A DNA stretch of 64,000 bases from Amycolatopsis sp. NBC_00345 (lineage in GTDB: Bacteria; Actinomycetota; Actinomycetes; Mycobacteriales; Pseudonocardiaceae), in NCBI RefSeq assembly GCF_036116635.1, contig NZ_CP107995.1:2728001-2792000 (forward strand). Reading direction: 5' to 3'. Position numbers and translations under genes: made by a program. Shown one piece after another: positions 8,573-17,478 of this stretch (its first letter is position 1; each line of letters opens with the position of its first letter). The notes beneath the pieces are model-generated. The model was not told the origin of the DNA and did not search any database. It saw nothing but the letters and a program-made list of their open reading frames with translations.

Positions 8573-9392
8573 AAATGCCCTGCACCGCCCCGCCCGCGAT
8601 GGCCGTGACCACCTTGAACGCCTTCATCGCCTCGGTCATGCTCGGCGCGTCGAACCCGACCCGGCGGGTGCCGATCTGCTCCACGGTCGGGATCACCGCC
8701 GTCGCCTGCGCCAGGTGGCTCGCGTCGAACTCCACCTCGATCCGGTGCCGCCCCGGCGCCCGCTCCAGCCGGCCCGCCAGGGCCATCGACTCCGCGGCAC
8801 CCGCCTTCAGCAGGCCCGCGGTGCGGGCCGGGGGCAGGCAGATCGCCGCGTACCGGCTCACGCACTCCTTCACCTGCACCAGCTCGGCCTCGGGGGAGTA
8901 GTCCCGCGCGTCCTCACAGGTCCGGTCGTCCCCGCTGACCAGCAGCACCGGCACGCCGTACTCCGCGGCCATCGCCGCGTTCAGCCTGCCCTCGCTGGCC
9001 GGCACGTCGTCCAGCCACACCCCGGTGATCTGGTTCTCCAGATAAGTGTGCGACAGCACGCCGTCGAACCCCGCGCCTGCGTGGTAACCGAGGAAGACGA
9101 CGCCCTCGACGCCCGAATCGATGCCCTGCATCATCGACAGCGGCTTGTGCCGCCCGGTGAGCATCCGCGCCCGCGGGTCCAGCTCCTCCAGCAGCAGATT
9201 CCGCTGCGAGGAGTGCGCCTCGTTGACGAGCACGTCGGTCGCGCCGGCCTCGAACAGCCCCGCCAGCACCGCGTTGACGTCGCCGGTGAACAGGCGGCGG
9301 AACCGCTGCCACTGCTCGGTGCCCGGCACCACGTCGTCGGTCCAGGTGACGCCCGTGGCGCCTTCCATGTCCGCCGAGATCATGATCCGCAT
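8565..9392 (-). CDS. M55 family D-aminopeptidase (DppA type)
   Basis: 275 residues from the ATG at 9392; an in-frame ATG at 9410 with AGGA before it is an alternative start. The Bacillus subtilis DppA zinc ligands and catalytic histidine are all present at nearly the same positions: Asp8 and Glu10 (SADMEG), His60 (NEAHSS), His104 (GYHAGAG), His115 (VLSHTY) and Glu134. DppA cuts D-Ala-containing di- and tripeptides, so wall-derived peptides are a likely substrate. It forms an operon with the M20 peptidase and is divergent from a peptide ABC transporter, an arrangement that echoes the B. subtilis dpp operon. Confidence 0.92.
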   Translation of the reverse strand: MRIMISADMEGATGVTWTDDVVPGTEQWQRFRRLFTGDVNAVLAGLFEAGATDVLVNEAHSSQRNLLLEELDPRARMLTGRHKPLSMMQGIDSGVEGVVFLGYHAGAGFDGVLSHTYLENQITGVWLDDVPASEGRLNAAMAAEYGVPVLLVSGDDRTCEDARDYSPEAELVQVKECVSRYAAICLPPARTAGLLKAGAAESMALAGRLERAPGRHRIEVEFDASHLAQATAVIPTVEQIGTRRVGFDAPSMTEAMKAFKVVTAIAGGAVQGIYG

Positions 9393-9578
9393 GCGGGGCA
9401 CTCTAGTCATCCTACGTCCTGCCCGTCGCGACACTCCGAACGTCACGTAGGGTCACCGCCTACGGTGCATAACGATCGAGCACGCACCGTCGCCGCAACA
9501 TATTGCGCGCTTGCACCGGTATGTGGTTACTTTTCGGCCTTGGGGTGGCTCGGGGCTAGACGATGGGGTGGTCTACAA

Positions 9579-11426
9579 GTGCGGATCAAGCACGTTCGAC
9601 ATGGGGTGAACCGCGTAGTCGCGGTCCTGACGGCGGGAACGCTGGCGATCCTGCCGCTGGCGGGCACCGCCGCCGCGCAACAACAGGTCCACCAGCAGCA
9701 GCCCGCGCAGCCGAAGGTGCTGCGGGTGGCGCTGACCACCGGGATCGACCACCTGAACCCGTTCACCGCGTCGCTCGCGGCGTCCACCCAGGTGGGCCGG
9801 TTCATCTACGAGTTCCTCACCATCCCGTCCGCCGACAAGGCCGAGGCCTCGCCCGCGCTGGCCGAATCGTGGACGACCTCGCCGGACAAGCTGACCTGGA
9901 CGTTCAAGATCCGCCAGAACGCCAAGTGGACCGACGGCCAGCCGGTCACCGCCAAGGACGCGGCGTTCACGTTCAACCGGATGCTCACCGACGAGACCGC
10001 GCGCACCGCGAACGGCAACTACGTCGCCAACTTCCAGACCGTCAGCGCGCCCGACGACAGCACGCTGGTGATCAAGACCAAGGCCGTGCAGTCCAGCATG
10101 GACCTGCTCGACGTGCCGATCGTGCCCGAGCACGTGTGGGCGCCGATCAAGGACCTGAACGACCCGAAGACCGACGACCTGTCGGTGGTCGGCGTCAGCG
10201 ACGGGCCCTACCAGCTCACCGAGTACAAGCAGAACGAATACCTCAAGTTCAAGGCCAACAAGGGCTACTGGCGCGGCGCCCCCAAGGTCGACGAGCTGCA
10301 GCTGCTGATCTTCAAGGACGTCGAGTCCGCGGTGAACGCCCTCAAACAGGGTGAGGTCGACGTGATCAACCGGCTCACCCCGACCCAGTTCGACGCGCTG
10401 CAGGGCCAGCCGAACATCGCCACCAACAAGGCGCCCGGCCGCCGCTACAACGAGATCAACCTCAACTTCGGCGTCGAGAACAACGAGAACAAGCCGATCG
10501 GCAACGGCAACCCCGTGCTGAAGGACCTCCGGCTGCGCAAGGCGATCGCACAGGCCATCGACCCCAAGACCATTGTGGACAAGGTGATGGGCGGCTACGG
10601 CCAGCTCCCCGGCGGCGTCATCCCGCCGATCTACACCGCCTACCACTGGGACCCGACGGCAGCCGAGGCGACGAAGTTCGACATCGCCGCCGCCAACACC
10701 GCGCTCGACCAGGCCGGCTACGCCAAGGGCCAGGACGGCATCCGCGTCGCCCCCGGCGGCGCGCGCCTCGAACTGCGCCTGACCGGCCACGCGAACCGGC
10801 CGTTCGACCAGCGCACCGCCCAGTACGTCAGCGGCTGGCTGCACGACATCGGCATCTCGGTCAAGCAGGAGCTGGTCTCCGACGAGGAGCTGAACGACCG
10901 CACCAACGCGGGCAACTACGACCTCGCGATCTCCGGCTACGCCACCAACCCGGACCCGGACTACGCGCTGGCGCTGCACACCTGCGCCGGCCGGCCGAAC
11001 GCCGAGGGCAAGGGCGCCACCACCGACACGTTCTTCTGCGACCCGCAGTACGACGCCCTCTACGCCAAGCAGCTGACCGAAACCGACCCGGCCACCCGCG
11101 CCGGCTACGTCAAGCAGGCCCAGGCGCGCCTCTACAGCCAGGCCGTGAACGTCGTCCTCGACTACGACAACTCGCTCGAGGCCTACCGCTCCGACAAGTT
11201 CTCCAGCTTCGAGAAGCAGCCGCAGCCCGACGGCTCGATCCTCGAGCAGACCGGCTACTGGGGCGTCTACGGCGCCGTGCCGGCCGGTTCCGAGGCCGTG
11301 GCCGCCGACAGCGGCGGCTCGAACACCGTGCTGTGGATCGTGATCGGTGTCGTCGTGGTGATCGTGCTCGTCGGCGGCGGCGTGCTGATCGGCCGCCGCG
11401 GCAAGTCCGCGGACGACCGGGAGTAG
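9579..11426 (+). CDS. Peptide ABC transporter substrate-binding protein with C-terminal membrane anchor
   Basis: 615 residues from a GTG at 9579; a GTG at 9606 is an alternative. It has a signal peptide (NRVVAVLTAGTLAILPLAGTAAA) without a lipobox cysteine. The SBP family 5 fold is shown by LNPFTASLAASTQVGRFIYEFLT, ESWTTSPDKLTWTFKIRQNAKWTDG and DLRLRKAIAQAIDPKTIVDKV. Instead of a lipid anchor it ends in one hydrophobic helix (TVLWIVIGVVVVIVLVGG) followed by RRGKSADDRE, so it is probably tethered by a C-terminal transmembrane segment. First gene of a four-gene operon. The 186-base region upstream separates it from the divergent M55/M20 operon and must hold both promoters. Confidence 0.93.
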   Translation: MRIKHVRHGVNRVVAVLTAGTLAILPLAGTAAAQQQVHQQQPAQPKVLRVALTTGIDHLNPFTASLAASTQVGRFIYEFLTIPSADKAEASPALAESWTTSPDKLTWTFKIRQNAKWTDGQPVTAKDAAFTFNRMLTDETARTANGNYVANFQTVSAPDDSTLVIKTKAVQSSMDLLDVPIVPEHVWAPIKDLNDPKTDDLSVVGVSDGPYQLTEYKQNEYLKFKANKGYWRGAPKVDELQLLIFKDVESAVNALKQGEVDVINRLTPTQFDALQGQPNIATNKAPGRRYNEINLNFGVENNENKPIGNGNPVLKDLRLRKAIAQAIDPKTIVDKVMGGYGQLPGGVIPPIYTAYHWDPTAAEATKFDIAAANTALDQAGYAKGQDGIRVAPGGARLELRLTGHANRPFDQRTAQYVSGWLHDIGISVKQELVSDEELNDRTNAGNYDLAISGYATNPDPDYALALHTCAGRPNAEGKGATTDTFFCDPQYDALYAKQLTETDPATRAGYVKQAQARLYSQAVNVVLDYDNSLEAYRSDKFSSFEKQPQPDGSILEQTGYWGVYGAVPAGSEAVAADSGGSNTVLWIVIGVVVVIVLVGGGVLIGRRGKSADDRE

Positions 11427-11432
11427 CACCCC

Positions 11433-12461
11433 TTGTCCCAGGCATTCACCTCCGGCCAGGCCTCGGCGCTCGCCGACCCCGACGAGCGCCGAGGCGGGAC
11501 CGGCACCCTCCGGTTCGTCCTCACCAAGGTCGCCGAAGCGGCCGCCAGCATCGTGCTGGTGATCGTCCTCGGCTTCTTCCTGTTCCGGCTGCTGCCCGGC
11601 GACCCCGTCGCGTTCATGGCCCGCGACCGGCCCACCGACCCCGCCCAGATCGCCGAACTGCGCCAGCAGCTCGGCATCGACAAGCCCGTCCTCGCCCAGT
11701 TCGGCAACTACTTCGTCGGCCTCTTCCGCGGCGACTTCGGCACCTCCTACATCGAGCGCCGCCCGGTGCTCGACATGATCGGCGAACGGCTCTGGCCCAC
11801 CGTGCTGCTCGTCGGCAGCGCGACCGTGCTGGCCATCGCGCTCGGCCTGTGGCTCGGCATCCGCGCCGCGTGGAAGCGCGACAGCTTCTTCGACCGCGCC
11901 CAGACCGGCATCGCGCTCACCCTCTGGTCGGTCCCGCAGTTCTGGCTCGGCCTGCTGCTGCTGGTGGTCACCAACGGGGTGTTCCCCAGCCGCGGCATGC
12001 ACTCCCCGGACGCCGGGCCCGGGTTCTTCGCCCAGGGCCTCGACGTCCTGCACCACCTGGTCCTGCCGTGCGTCACGCTGCTCGCGGTGTTCTACGCCCA
12101 GTACATGCTGGTGATGCGGTCCTCGCTGCTGGGGGAGATGAACGCCGACTACCTCACCACCGCCCGCGCCAAGGGCCTGCGCGAGGACATGGTCCGCCGC
12201 CACCACGCCGTGCCGAACGCGCTGCTGCCCACCGTGACCCTGGTGTTCATGCAGTTCGGCATGGTCGTCTCCGGCGCCGTCACGGTGGAGGCCGTGTTCA
12301 GCTGGCCCGGCCTCGGGCAGCTGACCTACGACGCCCTGCACGGCCCGGACCTGCCGGTGCTGCAAGGCGTGTTCGTGGTGCTGGCCAGCGCCGTCGTCCT
12401 GATGAACATGCTCGCGGAACTGCTCTACCGCGTGCTCGACCCGAGGGTGCGTACCGCATGA
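11433..12461 (+). CDS. Peptide ABC transporter permease, OppB/DppB type
   Basis: 342 residues from a TTG at 11433, six bases after the binding-protein stop, with GGGAG upstream. Several hydrophobic segments are visible (VAEAAASIVLVIVLGFFLFRL, VLLVGSATVLAIALGLWLGI, LTLWSVPQFWLGLLLLVVT and others), and the family motif LLPGDPV. The EAA-like cytoplasmic loop (RAKGLREDMVRRHHAVPNALLP) contacts the ATPase. The N-terminus has about 30 extra hydrophilic residues compared with typical DppB. Confidence 0.93.
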   Translation: MSQAFTSGQASALADPDERRGGTGTLRFVLTKVAEAAASIVLVIVLGFFLFRLLPGDPVAFMARDRPTDPAQIAELRQQLGIDKPVLAQFGNYFVGLFRGDFGTSYIERRPVLDMIGERLWPTVLLVGSATVLAIALGLWLGIRAAWKRDSFFDRAQTGIALTLWSVPQFWLGLLLLVVTNGVFPSRGMHSPDAGPGFFAQGLDVLHHLVLPCVTLLAVFYAQYMLVMRSSLLGEMNADYLTTARAKGLREDMVRRHHAVPNALLPTVTLVFMQFGMVVSGAVTVEAVFSWPGLGQLTYDALHGPDLPVLQGVFVVLASAVVLMNMLAELLYRVLDPRVRTA

Positions 12462-13372
12462 CCGCGCCAGCACTCCCCGAGAGCGCCCGCGCCATCGCGT
12501 GGCGCCGCCGCCGGGCCGGCATCGCCCGCACCTGGCACGAGTTCGCCACGCAGAAGGCCGCGCTCACCGGCCTGTGCCTGCTCGTGCTCACCGTCCTGCT
12601 CGCCGTGCTGCTCCCGGTGGTCAGCAACGCCGACGGCCTCGACGTCACCAAGGCGACCGGCCACCCGCTCAGCCCGCCGGACGGGCAGTTCTGGCTCGGC
12701 ACCGACATCGACGGCCGCTCCGTGCTGCTGATGACCTTGTGGGGCACCAGGATCTCGCTGCTCGTCGGGTTCTCCGCCACCGTGCTCAGCGTGCTGATCG
12801 GCACCGTCATCGGCGTCACCGCCGCGCACTTCGGCGGCTGGGTCTCCACGGTCCTGCTGCGCTTCACCGACTTCTTCCTCGTGCTCCCGTCACTGGTGCT
12901 CGCCATCGCGCTGTCCGCGGTGCTGCCCCAGGGCGTGTGGACGATCATCGTGGCCATCGGCCTCACCGCCTGGCCCAGCACCGCCCGGCTGGTGCGCGCC
13001 CAGACCCTCACCATCGAGAGCCGCCCCTACATCGAGCGCTCCCGGGCGCTGGGCGGCGGCCACCTGCACGTGGTCGGCAAACACGTGCTGCCCGGCGTGA
13101 TGCCGCTCGTGCTCGCCAACACCACCCTGGTGGTCGGCAACTCGATCATCGCGGACGCGACCCTGTCGTTCCTCGGCGTCGGCGACCCCAGCTCCATCTC
13201 CTGGGGCGCCATGCTCGAGACCGCGCTCAACAACGGCGCCGTCAGCCGCGGCGCCTGGTGGAACCTGCTCCCGCCGGGTATCGCGATCGTGCTCGTCGTC
13301 CTGTTCTTCACCCTGGTCGGCCGCGGGCTGGAGACGGTGCTGAACCCGAGGCTCAAAGGACAACACTCGTGA
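12458..13372 (+). CDS. Peptide ABC transporter permease, OppC/DppC type
   Basis: 304 residues; its ATG overlaps the upstream stop as ATGA, so translation is coupled. The sequence has the DppC order: N-terminal cytoplasmic tail, first transmembrane helix (LTGLCLLVLTVLLAVLLPVV), periplasmic stretch ending in FWLGTDIDGRSVLLMTLWGTRISL, then a five-helix core with the EAA loop ERSRALGGGHLHVVGKHVLP. The partner is the OppB-type permease just upstream. Confidence 0.93.
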   Translation: MTAPALPESARAIAWRRRRAGIARTWHEFATQKAALTGLCLLVLTVLLAVLLPVVSNADGLDVTKATGHPLSPPDGQFWLGTDIDGRSVLLMTLWGTRISLLVGFSATVLSVLIGTVIGVTAAHFGGWVSTVLLRFTDFFLVLPSLVLAIALSAVLPQGVWTIIVAIGLTAWPSTARLVRAQTLTIESRPYIERSRALGGGHLHVVGKHVLPGVMPLVLANTTLVVGNSIIADATLSFLGVGDPSSISWGAMLETALNNGAVSRGAWWNLLPPGIAIVLVVLFFTLVGRGLETVLNPRLKGQHS

Positions 13373-15015
13373 CCGCCCTGCTCGAACTCAAGAACCTCGG
13401 CGTCACCTACACCACCGGCGGCGGCGACGTGCCCGCCGTCCGCGGCGTCGACCTGCGCCTCGACCCCGGCGACACCCTCGGCGTCGCGGGGGAGTCCGGC
13501 TCCGGCAAGTCCACCGTCGCCATGAGCGTGCTGCGGCTGCTGCCGCGCAGCGCCAAGATCACCGGCGAGATCCTGCTCGACGGCGAGGACATCACCGAGA
13601 TGCGCTGGGGACGGCTGCGCACGGTCCGCTGGGCCGAGGCGTCGGTGGTGTTCCAGGGCGCCATGCACGCGCTCAACCCGGTCCACCGCGTCGGCGAGCA
13701 GATCGCCGAGCCGATCCGGCTGCACCCGCCCGAAGGCAAGGCCCCCACCGAAGCCCAGGTCCAGGCCCGCGTCGCCGAACTGCTCGAACAGGTCGACCTG
13801 CCCCGCTCCCGCGCCGGCGCGTACCCGCACGAGCTGTCCGGCGGGCAGAAGCAGCGCGTGATGATCGCGATGGCGCTGGCCTGCTCGCCCCGCCTGGTGA
13901 TCGCCGACGAGCCCACCACCGCCCTCGACGTGATCGTCCAGGCCCAGGTCCTCGACCTGATGTCACGCCTGGTCGCCGAGCACAACATCGGGCTGATCAT
14001 GATCAGCCACGACCTGTCCGTGCTCGCCGCCACCTGCCGCCGAATCGCGGTCATGTACGACGGGCAGGTGGTCGAGGAGCGGCCCAGCGCCGAGCTGATG
14101 TCCACACCCCGCCACGAGCACAGCCGCGCGCTCGCCGCCGCGTTCCCCACCGTCGGCGACCCGGTGTCCCGCTTCGCCCCGGCCACCAGCACCCCGCTGC
14201 CCCCCGAGCCCGAAAACCGGGCCGGGCCGGACGCGCCACCACTGCTGGAAGCCGAAGACCTGCACGTCACCTTCCGCGACCGCACCGGCAAGCGCATCAA
14301 CGCCGTCGACGGGGTCGACCTCGCCGTGCGGCGCGACGAGATCGTCGCGCTCGTCGGCCAGTCCGGCTCCGGCAAGACCACCCTCGCCCGCACCCTGCTC
14401 GGCCTCCAGAAGGCCGATTCCGGCGCCGTCCGCTACGACGGCAAGCCCATTCCCGCGGGCGGCGACGGCCTGCGCGCCTACCGCCGCCAGGTCCAGCTCG
14501 TGCTGCAGGACCCGACCAGCGCGCTCAACCCCGCGCACACCGTCTACGAGGCGGTGGCCGAGGGACCGCGTATCCACGGCCTCCCCGACGAGCGCGCGAC
14601 CGTGGTCCGCGCGCTCGAGGCCGCGGAACTGCGTCCAGCGGAGAAGTTCTTCGACCGGCTCCCGCACGAACTGTCCGGCGGCCAGCGGCAACGCGTCGTC
14701 ATCGCCGGCGCGCTCGCCCTCGACCCGTCGGTCGTGGTCGCCGACGAGCCGGTCGCCTCGCTCGACGCCTCCGTGCGCGGGGAGATCCTCGGCCTGCTGC
14801 TGCGGCTGCGCCGCGAACTCGGCCTGGCCGGCCTGGTCATCACCCACGACCTGGGGCTGGCCTGGAACATCGCCGACCGCGTCGCCGTGATGTACCGCGG
14901 GAAGCTCGTCGAAACCGGTACCGTCGAACAGGTTCTGCTCGACCCCCAGCACGACTACACCAGGTCACTGCTGGCCGCGCTGCCCGGCGGCACCGCCCAG
15001 CGCGCCACCGCCTGA
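13369..15015 (+). CDS. Fused double ABC ATPase for peptide import (DppD-DppF fusion)
   Basis: 548 residues from a GTG that overlaps the previous stop (GTGA). Two complete ABC domains lie in one chain. The first has Walker A GESGSGKST (41-49), signature LSGGQKQR (156-163) and Walker B LVIADE. The second has Walker A GQSGSGKTT near 328, LSGGQRQR and VVVADEPVASLD. In most bacteria these are two genes (dppD and dppF); the fused form is common in actinomycetes. Last gene of the operon, followed by a hairpin. Confidence 0.94.
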   Translation: MTALLELKNLGVTYTTGGGDVPAVRGVDLRLDPGDTLGVAGESGSGKSTVAMSVLRLLPRSAKITGEILLDGEDITEMRWGRLRTVRWAEASVVFQGAMHALNPVHRVGEQIAEPIRLHPPEGKAPTEAQVQARVAELLEQVDLPRSRAGAYPHELSGGQKQRVMIAMALACSPRLVIADEPTTALDVIVQAQVLDLMSRLVAEHNIGLIMISHDLSVLAATCRRIAVMYDGQVVEERPSAELMSTPRHEHSRALAAAFPTVGDPVSRFAPATSTPLPPEPENRAGPDAPPLLEAEDLHVTFRDRTGKRINAVDGVDLAVRRDEIVALVGQSGSGKTTLARTLLGLQKADSGAVRYDGKPIPAGGDGLRAYRRQVQLVLQDPTSALNPAHTVYEAVAEGPRIHGLPDERATVVRALEAAELRPAEKFFDRLPHELSGGQRQRVVIAGALALDPSVVVADEPVASLDASVRGEILGLLLRLRRELGLAGLVITHDLGLAWNIADRVAVMYRGKLVETGTVEQVLLDPQHDYTRSLLAALPGGTAQRATA

Positions 15016-15020
15016 GCGCG

Positions 15021-15063
15021 CGAAGCGGACTTTTCCGCCACAGAAAGCGGAAAGCCCGCTTCG
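15021..15063 (+). terminator. Hairpin terminator after the peptide transporter operon
   Basis: CGAAGCGGACTTTTCCGC and GCGGAAAGCCCGCTTCG pair around a short A-rich loop, five bases after the ATPase stop codon. It separates the transporter operon from the mannosyltransferase gene. Confidence 0.7.
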
Positions 15064-15163
15064 CCCCGCCACCCCGATATGGGCGAACACCTGAACGAAG
15101 ACCGATCCCGGCGGGAGCCCGGGCGGTGACCAGAAACTCCACCCGGTAATCTCCTGGATCGAA

Positions 15164-16729
15164 ATGGCGACCACCACCGACTCTGCGCAACCGTCCGCGG
15201 CCAGCCCGCTGGACGAGCGGCTTCTCGCGCCCACAAGGTTCCCGTACCGGACCATCGCGATGGGCACCATCGGCACCACGCTGCTCATGCTCGCGGCCCT
15301 CGGCGCCGGCGGCATCCTCATCCGCGACCCCGTCCTCGGGCACGGGCCGCTGTCCTGGATCCGCTACGGCCACGGCCGGGCCCTGGCGAACGCGCTGCTC
15401 TACACCGGCTTCGGCCTCGTCGTGTGGGCCTGGGTGCGCCTCGGCCGCTACGTGCTCGCCGGCCGCATCGGCAGCCGCCCCATCCTGGTCGCCGCGCTGT
15501 GCTGGATGGCGCCGCTGCTCGTGTCGCCGCCGCTGTTCACCCGCGACGTCTTCTCCTACCTGGGCCAGGGCGCCCAGCTGCTGTACGGCCTCGACCCGTA
15601 CGCCAACGGCCCCGCCGAACTGCACGTGCTGCCGAACGTGGTGCAGAACGTCCACCCGCTCTGGCAGACCACACCCGCCCCGTACGGGCCGCTGTTCCTG
15701 CTGATCTCCAAGTGGATCGTGGCGATCACGCAGGACAACATGATCGCCGGCGTGATCCTCACCCGCCTCGTGCTGCTGATCGGGCTCGGCATGACGCTGT
15801 GGGCGCTGCCCCGGCTGGTCAAGCACCTCGGCGGCAAGCTGCCGGTGGCGCTGTGGCTCGCGGTCGCCAGCCCGATGATGGTCATCCACCTCTTCGGCGG
15901 CCCGCACAACGACCTGATGATGCTCGGCTTCCTCACCATCGGCATCGTCGCCGCGCTCGAGCGCAAGTACGTGGTCGCCGTCCTGCTGATCACCGTCGGC
16001 ATGCTGATCAAGCCGACCGCCGCCGTGGCGCTGCCGTTCCTCGTCTGGATGTGGGCGGCCCACATGTCCGGCGAGTCCAAGGTGAAGAACTTCTTCAAGG
16101 CCGGCGCCGCGTCCGTCGCGCTGTTCCTGCCGGTGTTCGCCGCCGGCACCTGGATCTCCCTCGGCTCGCTCAACCTCGGCTGGTGGTCCGGCCTCAAGGC
16201 CCCGCAGCTGATCGCGAACTGGCTCAACTTCCCGACCGGCATCGGCGAGGCGATCTACAACCTCGTGCACCTGGTCGCGAACGTGCAGCCCTCGCCGTTC
16301 GTCACGGTCACCCGCGCCATCGCGATGGTCGGCCTGGCCGCCTTCGGCATCCGCCAGTGGTGGCTCGCCCGCAGCGGCGGCAAGGAAGCCGTCTTCCGCG
16401 CCGCGATCACCATGCTGGCCGTCGCCATCCTCATGCCGCCCACCCTGCCGTGGTACCTGACCTGGGGCTTCGTCCTCTTCTCGGCGTTCGGCTGGCAGCG
16501 GCGGCACCTGTCGGTCGTGGTCGCCGTGTCGGTCTTCGTCACCCTCGTCTACTACCCGACGGGGGAGCAGGCCCTCTACGACTGGTGGTTCATCGCCATC
16601 GTCGTGCTGGTCAGCCTGTACGCGGCCGCGTCACTGCTGCGCCCGGACCCGCTCGGCCTGTTCGCCGCCTGGCGCAAGCCCGACGAGGAGTTCCTGCCCA
16701 AGGAAACCCCGGTACCGGCGCGCGACTAG
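15164..16729 (+). CDS. mptB: Polyprenol-phosphomannose-dependent alpha-1,6-mannosyltransferase, MptA/MptB family
   Basis: 521 residues with a dozen or so hydrophobic helices, typical of GT-C glycosyltransferases. The first large extracytoplasmic loop carries FTRDVFSYLGQG and YGLDPYANGP, where the acidic residue is needed for use of a lipid-linked sugar donor. In mycobacteria and corynebacteria MptA and MptB build the alpha-1,6-mannan core of lipomannan and lipoarabinomannan; homologues occur across mycolic-acid-free Pseudonocardiaceae. Further landmarks: HLFGGPHNDLMMLGF and KPTAAVALPFLVWMW. Whether this one is MptA-like or MptB-like is not certain. Single-gene unit between two hairpins. Confidence 0.82.
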   Translation: MATTTDSAQPSAASPLDERLLAPTRFPYRTIAMGTIGTTLLMLAALGAGGILIRDPVLGHGPLSWIRYGHGRALANALLYTGFGLVVWAWVRLGRYVLAGRIGSRPILVAALCWMAPLLVSPPLFTRDVFSYLGQGAQLLYGLDPYANGPAELHVLPNVVQNVHPLWQTTPAPYGPLFLLISKWIVAITQDNMIAGVILTRLVLLIGLGMTLWALPRLVKHLGGKLPVALWLAVASPMMVIHLFGGPHNDLMMLGFLTIGIVAALERKYVVAVLLITVGMLIKPTAAVALPFLVWMWAAHMSGESKVKNFFKAGAASVALFLPVFAAGTWISLGSLNLGWWSGLKAPQLIANWLNFPTGIGEAIYNLVHLVANVQPSPFVTVTRAIAMVGLAAFGIRQWWLARSGGKEAVFRAAITMLAVAILMPPTLPWYLTWGFVLFSAFGWQRRHLSVVVAVSVFVTLVYYPTGEQALYDWWFIAIVVLVSLYAAASLLRPDPLGLFAAWRKPDEEFLPKETPVPARD

Positions 16730-16733
16730 GAAC

Positions 16734-16786
16734 GCCGTCAAGGACTCCTTGCCTACCCTCAAGGTAGGCAAGGAGTCCTTGACGGC
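16734..16786. terminator. Perfect long hairpin between convergent genes
   Basis: GCCGTCAAGGACTCCTTGCC begins a perfect stem of about 24 bp with a very short loop. It starts five bases after the mptB stop and ends seven bases before the stop of the convergent TetR gene, so it can serve both. Its core CCGTCAAGG-CTCCTT-CC recurs in the hairpin at 48161-48211. Confidence 0.8.
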
Positions 16787-16792
16787 TCCAGA

Positions 16793-17359
16793 TCAGTGCT
16801 GCGGGCTCAGCCCCGCCACGGCCAGCCCGAACAGCCGGTCCGCCCGCGTGGCCGGATCGGAGTGGTGCTCCGTGGCCAGCACGACGCCGACGGCCAGCGT
16901 GATCAGGTCCGAGACCGTGACCCCGGCCGTCACCGCGCCATCCTGCCGGGCGCGGCTCAACAGCGGACCCGCAGCCTCTTCCAGCGCCATCGAGCACGAG
17001 CTCTCGTGCACCGAGTCGGGTCCGGCGCCGTCGTAGGCCAGCGCGGCCGCCAGCCCCCGCGCGGAGACGCAGTACGCGACGACGTCACCCAGCCATTCCA
17101 GCAACGCCTCCCGGCTGTCGCCCCGACCGGTCAGCTCCTGAGCGCGCACGCACAGCGCCTCGATCCGCGTCCGGGAAACCGCCTCCACCAACGCACGGCG
17201 AGTGGGGAAGTGCCGTCGCACCGTCGCCGAGCCGACCCCGGCCGTGCGGGCGATCTGCTCCAGCGACGCACCGGCCCCGTGGACGGCGACCTCCGCTTCG
17301 GCCACGGCGAGGATGCGCGTGTAGTTGCGCCGGGCGTCGGCGCGCTGGTGGTCAGGCAT
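16793..17359 (-). CDS. TetR family regulator (SBT1-type C-terminal domain)
   Basis: 188 residues from the ATG at 17359, with GGAGA eight bases upstream. The N-terminal helix-turn-helix is clear: GAGASLEQIARTAGVGSATVRRHFPTRRALVEAV. The C-terminal ligand domain (LLEWLGDVVAYCVSARGLAAAL, VSDLITLAVGVVLATEHH) resembles the group often labelled transcriptional regulator SbtR-like. It is divergent from an NmrA-type gene and most likely represses it, with the inverted repeat at 17382-17436 as the operator. Confidence 0.9.
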   Translation of the reverse strand: MPDHQRADARRNYTRILAVAEAEVAVHGAGASLEQIARTAGVGSATVRRHFPTRRALVEAVSRTRIEALCVRAQELTGRGDSREALLEWLGDVVAYCVSARGLAAALAYDGAGPDSVHESSCSMALEEAAGPLLSRARQDGAVTAGVTVSDLITLAVGVVLATEHHSDPATRADRLFGLAVAGLSPQH

Positions 17360-17381
17360 GGTCTGCTCTCCGAGGGTTGCT

Positions 17382-17436
17382 AAGTGGCGGGCCCCGCCGT
17401 ATCGTAGCGGAACAGAAACGGCGGGGCCCGCCATTT
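17382..17436. promoter_or_regulatory. Inverted repeat between divergent TetR and NmrA genes
   Basis: Two 19-bp arms (17382-17400 and 17418-17436) pair with one mismatch across a 17-base spacer. Each arm holds its own near-palindrome GGCGGGCCCCGCC, so it could be two operator sites for the adjacent TetR regulator. It lies 23 bases from the TetR start and 43 from the NmrA start. Confidence 0.55.
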
Positions 17437-17478
17437 AATTCGATCACCTGTTTCGTTCGACCAGTACCGAGGAGCACC

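Noticed and set aside
8109..9578. Upstream extension of the binding-protein frame through the M55 and M20 genes
   Set aside because: The real start is the GTG at 9579, directly before a signal peptide; the extension overlaps two clear genes on the other strand.
9573..12473. 966-codon open frame on the minus strand opposite the peptide transporter genes
   Set aside because: Low-complexity Gly/Val/Arg text; the plus strand holds clear binding-protein and permease genes.
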